DNA of 64,000 bases from Verrucomicrobiaceae bacterium (GTDB lineage Bacteria; Verrucomicrobiota; Verrucomicrobiia; Verrucomicrobiales; Verrucomicrobiaceae). This document shows, in pieces, positions 55,601 through 61,600 of this stretch (the stretch's first letter is position 1; each line of letters starts with the position of its first letter). The stretch is taken from positions 62,001 through 126,000 of the forward strand of contig JAEUHN010000005.1 in the NCBI GenBank assembly GCA_016795365.1, given 5' to 3'. The translations under genes were made by a program, and so were the position numbers. Below the pieces are notes generated by a model. The model did not search any database and was not told the origin of the DNA. It saw only the letters and a list, made by a program, of their open reading frames with translations.

Positions 55601-58600
55601 TGGCACTCCATTCAGCACCGGCACAATTGCGATTCAGCCCGGTGGTCATCTGCGTGTGGCCGACAATGCCAACATCGCGAGCAACCCGGTTTATCTTCGT
55701 TCCGATGGTTATGGACTGGGCGGCATTGGTCTCGCTCACAATGGCGTCCTGCCATCGATCATCACCTCTGGCACGCCAACGGCCGGACAGATCAAGGTGG
55801 AGTCCTCGGGGCCATTCGCAGGCGTTGTGTCACTCGACTACGGCTACTACAGCAAGACGCTCGATATGGCCTCCATTCCTGGTGGTGCTTGGTGGCTGGG
55901 CAATTCTCAGCAAGCAGAGGCCTACTATTTCAATTCCAGCATTGGTGCAGCTACCGGGGGCAAGTATCTGCTCGGCGGTGGCGGCAATCAAAGTGGTGTG
56001 ACCTTTGGTTCGGTGCTGGTAAGCGCTGGCCGAAACACCTTGTTTGAAAACCTGTTCACCGGCGGCACTGCGGGTCAAGTGCGTGTTGAGATTGGAGCGC
56101 AGACCGGGGACTTCGCTTGGAACTCACCCGCATTCGTGAACGGGAACTCGGGCTTTATGTTCCTGAGTTCGCGTAACACCGGATTGGTCGGTGATGTGCG
56201 AGTCAATACCGGCACCCTTCTTGGTCTGGGCAACAATTTTGCTCTCGGTAGCGGGCGGCTCATCATTAATGGCGGTGGTATGCGGTTTGATGTTGGGAAC
56301 AACAACTTCATCACTTCCAGTCAGGTCACTATCAATAACGACGTCGTCTTCCAGGGTGACTTCAACACCGCCAATCAGACAGGCGCGGGCGATTTGATCG
56401 TTCGTGGTAATGTGGCCCTGAGTGATGTGGTCGCAGCCGGTGCTACGCGCACGATCAACATCACGACAGGCAATATTTCCGTGCTCGGTGTGGTGAGTGG
56501 TTCGGCAGGCAGCAACCTCATCAAGGCAGGTGGCGGAAACTTGGTGCTGAGTGGAGCCAATACTTACCAGGGCTTCACGCAAGTTGGCGCAGGATTCCTC
56601 TTCTATGGCGGAGACGTGAAACCCAACGTCCCAGGACCGCTCGGTGTCAGCGATTCTCCCGTGGTCATGGCGGGCGGCAGCCTGCGTTCGATGGGCAAGC
56701 TCTCCTTCGATCGTGACTTGATTGTCAACAACTCGGGCACCTTCGACACGGCTACCTGGGATGCCACCGTGGTCAATGGAGGTGTTTCCCTCACCACCAC
56801 GCAGACCCTCACGGTCGGAGCTGTCGCAGCCGATGTGACGACCTTCCGTGGTGGTTTGCTACAATTCAATGGTGCCATCAGTGGTGGTGGCGCTCTCACG
56901 ATTGGCACCACGGCTGCGGCACCTGCGATCGGTGGCACGGTTTACATGGCCGGCACTTCCAACGGCTTCGGAATCAATACCTACAGTGGTGGCACCACCA
57001 TCCAGTCTGCTCGTGTGCAACTGAGTGGCAGCTCTTACTTCGCCGGTCCTGCAGACAATCCAACGACTATTCTCAGTGGTCCGCTCGGCATTGGCACGAT
57101 CACCATCGGTGGCGGCGAATCCAATCGCGGAGCGATCTTTGAGGCGGTGGGTGGACCAGTGACCTTGGTCAATCCTTTGGCGGCACTGAGCACGGCGGCA
57201 TCTACCACCATCAGCTTCGGTGGCCATGAAGCGCTTACGTTTACCCGCAGCCTTGATCTCAATAGTGCCACCAGCCTCTTTAACCGCACGATTGCGGTCC
57301 AGAATCTCTATCAACCGCTCACCTTTAGCGGCGTTCTTAGTGGATCGGGGGCGGCAGGTGTCAGCTTGATCAAGACGGGTCCTGGTATGCTCATTTTGAA
57401 CGGAGCCAATACGTTTGTCACCAGCGCTACCCAAGGTCTTCAGATCAATCAGGGCATTGTTCGCATCAATGCAGATGCGGCACTTGGTGCTGCTGGAGCA
57501 GTTCGTCTCAATGGCGGTGCATTGTCCGTCTCTGAGAATGTTTCGACCGCCCGCCAGGTGGTCCTCCAGGTGAATGGGAGCGGGATTGACGTCGCCTCGG
57601 GCAAGACCGTGACTCTGACGGCCGCCACGACCGGTGCCTTCTCTCTCAACAAGACCGGACCTGGCACTTTGATGCTTAACAGCACTGCCAATACCATCAC
57701 CACATTGACCCTCGGTGGACAGGCTCAATTGAATGCTGGAATGGGCTTCTACAGCCAGACAGGTGGCGTCGTGGGCACGACGGCGGTCTCGGGCACCCCA
57801 TTTGCGACCTCAGCGGTTACGATCAATAGCGGATCAATCGCCTTGGTCGGTGGCGGCACAGCGCAGGCACTTTCTATTCCTACAGTCACTTATGGACCGG
57901 CGGGTGCCATCGCACTGAGCATGGGTTCCACGTCATCTCAGCTCACGGTTTCCACCGCACTCACCCGTGGCGGGGCTGTCGCAGGGGCATACAGCCCAGC
58001 GCTTCCCACAGCCTTCGGCACCATGTATGTGGCACCATCCTCACTGGCGAACCTCGGTTCCACGGAAAAGGTGCTCGTCACCGCAGGTGCGCCTGCCAAT
58101 ACCGCCACGGGTGGTGGCAACATCTTGACCACTCCTTCCATTTTCATCCGCCCGCAGACGCCGGGCGATGCGAACTTCGCTCGTTATGATGCGACCACGG
58201 GACTGCGAGAGCACGACGTTGCAACCATCACAACGCTTGCCACCACAGATCCTACGAAGGTGGCCAACGTCGGTTCTGCTGACACAGCGGGTGCGGGAGT
58301 CATTGACGTGCAAGCGCTTCGCACCAGCGCCAATATCACGCCGTTTGACGGAACGACCTTGGTGCGCATTGCACGCGGCGGACTGATCATGAACGGCACG
58401 CCCGCCCCTGTAATCAGTGCGCCATTGCTGTTCGGCACCGACGTTGGTGCTAGCTTGAATGAGGCGATTGTCTATGTTCGTGACGGCCAGACCGGAGCTT
58501 CCACCATCAGCGGCGGAATCAATGCCCGTGACTTTACAAAGACTGGCCCAGGCTTGCTGGAAGTGGGGGGAACGAACAACCTGCTCAATCCAAACTCGGC

Positions 58601-61600
58601 ACGCCTGCCTGTGGTGAGCGTGCAAGATGGCACCATGCGTCTGACGTCCGCTGGCGCTGCGTTCAAGAATACTTTCCGAGGAACCACAGTGGGCGACTAC
58701 CTGGGACACGCTGCTTTCAATATCAATGAGGCCGGCACCTTGGACCTCAATGGCAACGATACGGTGACCGGCGGCCTGGCAGGCAATGGAACGGTCAACA
58801 GCGGTGTGGCGGGCAACGTCAACCTCCTGGTGAAGAACGGCTTCGGTCAGGACACGACCTTCACTGGGTCGATTGCCAATGGGGCAGGCACTGTCAGTCT
58901 GACGAAGACTCAGGACGGTATCCTGACCCTCGCGGGCAACAACACCTTCAGCGGCGGCATCACGATTCAAAGCGGACGTGTCACCAATGGCATCGGCAGC
59001 ACGGCTGGACTTGGCAGGTTGGAGGCGCAGACCGTGTCAGCGCTTGGCACGGGCGACGTGACGCTCCAGGGCGGCTGGCTTCGTCTCAATGCAGCCACAT
59101 TGTTGGGTGGTGCTCAAAGCATCTCGGAAGTCGGAACAGCCATCGACTATCTCCAGTGGGGGAATGCCGGAGGCTTGAATGTCACCGTTTCCAATACGGG
59201 CTACGCGAATGGGGTTCTTCTGCCGCAGAACCTGACCTCGAACATTACAGCGGTGACCCAGAATGCGGGCATCAAGAATCTCACCGTCAACGCCCCAATG
59301 CTGACGCTCAACGAAGGCATTATCGTTCAAGTCAATGGGACGACTTCCTTTAGTCAGTCCGATACGACCTTGAGGGTTCTCGGGGGACGCTTCTTCCTGG
59401 CTGGCAAAGTGGATGCTGCAGGCAAGACCATCACCAAGACCGGCGCTACAGATGTGGTAGTTCTCAATTCGGCGAGTGGTGTGGGCCAAAACAGTGTCGG
59501 CCTGTGGAAAGTTTACGGTGGTGTGGTTGAGGCTAGATCAGCCCTTGGGTCATCCAATCCTTTGGGAGCTAATGCGGTCGTGGAACTCAATGGAGGCAGC
59601 ACCAATTACGGTCTCCGGCTTCTCACGGATGGTGATGGAACCGGTCTTGGGATGCGCATCAAGACTTACGCCGACACCACTGTTCGATTTGGTTCAAGCC
59701 TCCCTGTGAGCAGTGACGGATTCGTGTCCGCAGGTGCCAGCCGTGTGGCTGTGGATCGTGCGATGCTGGCCAACAGCAGCTTTAAGACCGTCGAAATCAA
59801 AAACATTGAAGTCAATGGTGCTCTCGGAAGTGCCTACGCTTACTTCGTTTTGGCCAACAATGATTCCGTCTGGGTCAATGGCACCACCACATTCCAGCGC
59901 GACCTGAGGTTGCAGGTTGATGGCGGTCAGGGGCTCACCTTGAACGGCCTGATCAGTGGTAACGGCACTTTCAGCCGCAATGCCAATGGTGGTTCGCTCT
60001 TCATCAATGCCGACAACTCAACTGGTTATTTTGGCGGCAGCTTCTTTACCGGGAGCGGTCGCAATTACTTCGGTAGTATGGAAGGCAGCCAGGTCACCCT
60101 GAGCAACACCGCCAAGCTTGGTGCAGGCCATGTTTTCATCGGCCCGAACGCCTTGTTCCAGATCAATGACGCGGGCAATCTGCAGGCAAATCAAAACTTC
60201 TATGTCTCTGGGAATTTAAGCTGGATGGCAAACTTCAGCCTCGCGGCCGACCTGCCTCTTGATCAAGTCGGGCTGCGTTCTGCCGGGCTCGGTGGTGTCC
60301 AGAACAGCCCGGCCAACTATTACTTGTCTGCCTCCAACCCGTCTTCCACGGTTCTCTCACTCGGCACTGTTTACACCAAGCCGCTCGACATGCGCGCCTT
60401 GGGTGACGGCATGTGGTATCTCGGCTCCGCCACTAATGGCGTCGGTGCCAATGGTGCCTACGACGCGGCCACCTTGGCCCCTGGCCTGGGCAACACTTAT
60501 CGACTGGGAGCTGGCGGCAATACGCTCTTCTTCGGCACCAATGGCATTGCCAATGTGCTGACCGATTCCGACATCGCCTGCCCATCCAATCTTATCGTTG
60601 GCGCACCGATGACGGTCCAGAATATGGCGCCGGTGGCGTTCGGCACAGGCACCGTGGTGCTGCTGCAGAATCAGAACTACACGGGTTCCACGCTGGTCAA
60701 CTGGCAGAGCACCCTGGACTTCCGCGGAACAATGGCCACCTCTGGGTTCGAAGTTTATGGCACGCTGAATGCCGCAGGTGAGGCTGGCACCTTCCTCAAG
60801 GGAGGCACGGGTGCCAATATCCCGGTCACGCTTCGTCCAGGTTCCTTGCTGCGTTTTGACAGCACCTCGGCAGGAGCGCTTCCCCTCAGTGCGACCCAGG
60901 GTCGTTGGGAGGATTCGGTTGGCATCAGTCTGACTGATGCCGTGCTGCGCCTTCAGGGTAATCCTGCCGTCGAGGTGGTCGAAACGGTGGGAGCAATCAC
61001 TGCCAATAACGGCGGCAACCGAATCGAAGTCCTGCGCGGTGTGATCGGTCGCGGCACAGAACTCCGCACCCCAAGTATCACCCGCGTGGGCAACGGCACC
61101 GTCCAGTTCATTCACAACGCTGGTCAGTTGGGTTCGGACGAGCGTGTGATCCTCACGGGCCCAGCTCCGACCGTGACGAACGGGATGGTTTCCCCTTGGA
61201 TGGTGAGTGCTTCTGACAACCAGTTTGTCACCTACAATGCGGACAACGGGTTTACCCTTGCGGGATTTGATCACACCTTCGGGACGGCCGCCACGCTCGC
61301 CGCCAATGTGTCGCAGCCAACCTCACGCGCGTTCTTCTCGGCTGTTCCGACGCTGAACAACGCCGACTACTCGGTCTGGGGATTGCGCATTGATGTCGAT
61401 GTGAACCTGACCACGGCGTCCGCCGCCACCAATACGACCAACCGTCTCATCATTGGCAGCGGTGGTCTACTAGTGAATGGTGCCAGAACTGTTCAGTCGG
61501 GTATTTGGGCTGGCACCAGCGGCACCGAGGAGCTGGTCATCTACAACAACAGCACGCTCAATGTGGGTATCCTGGCCAACAACACCACCTCTGGACGAAT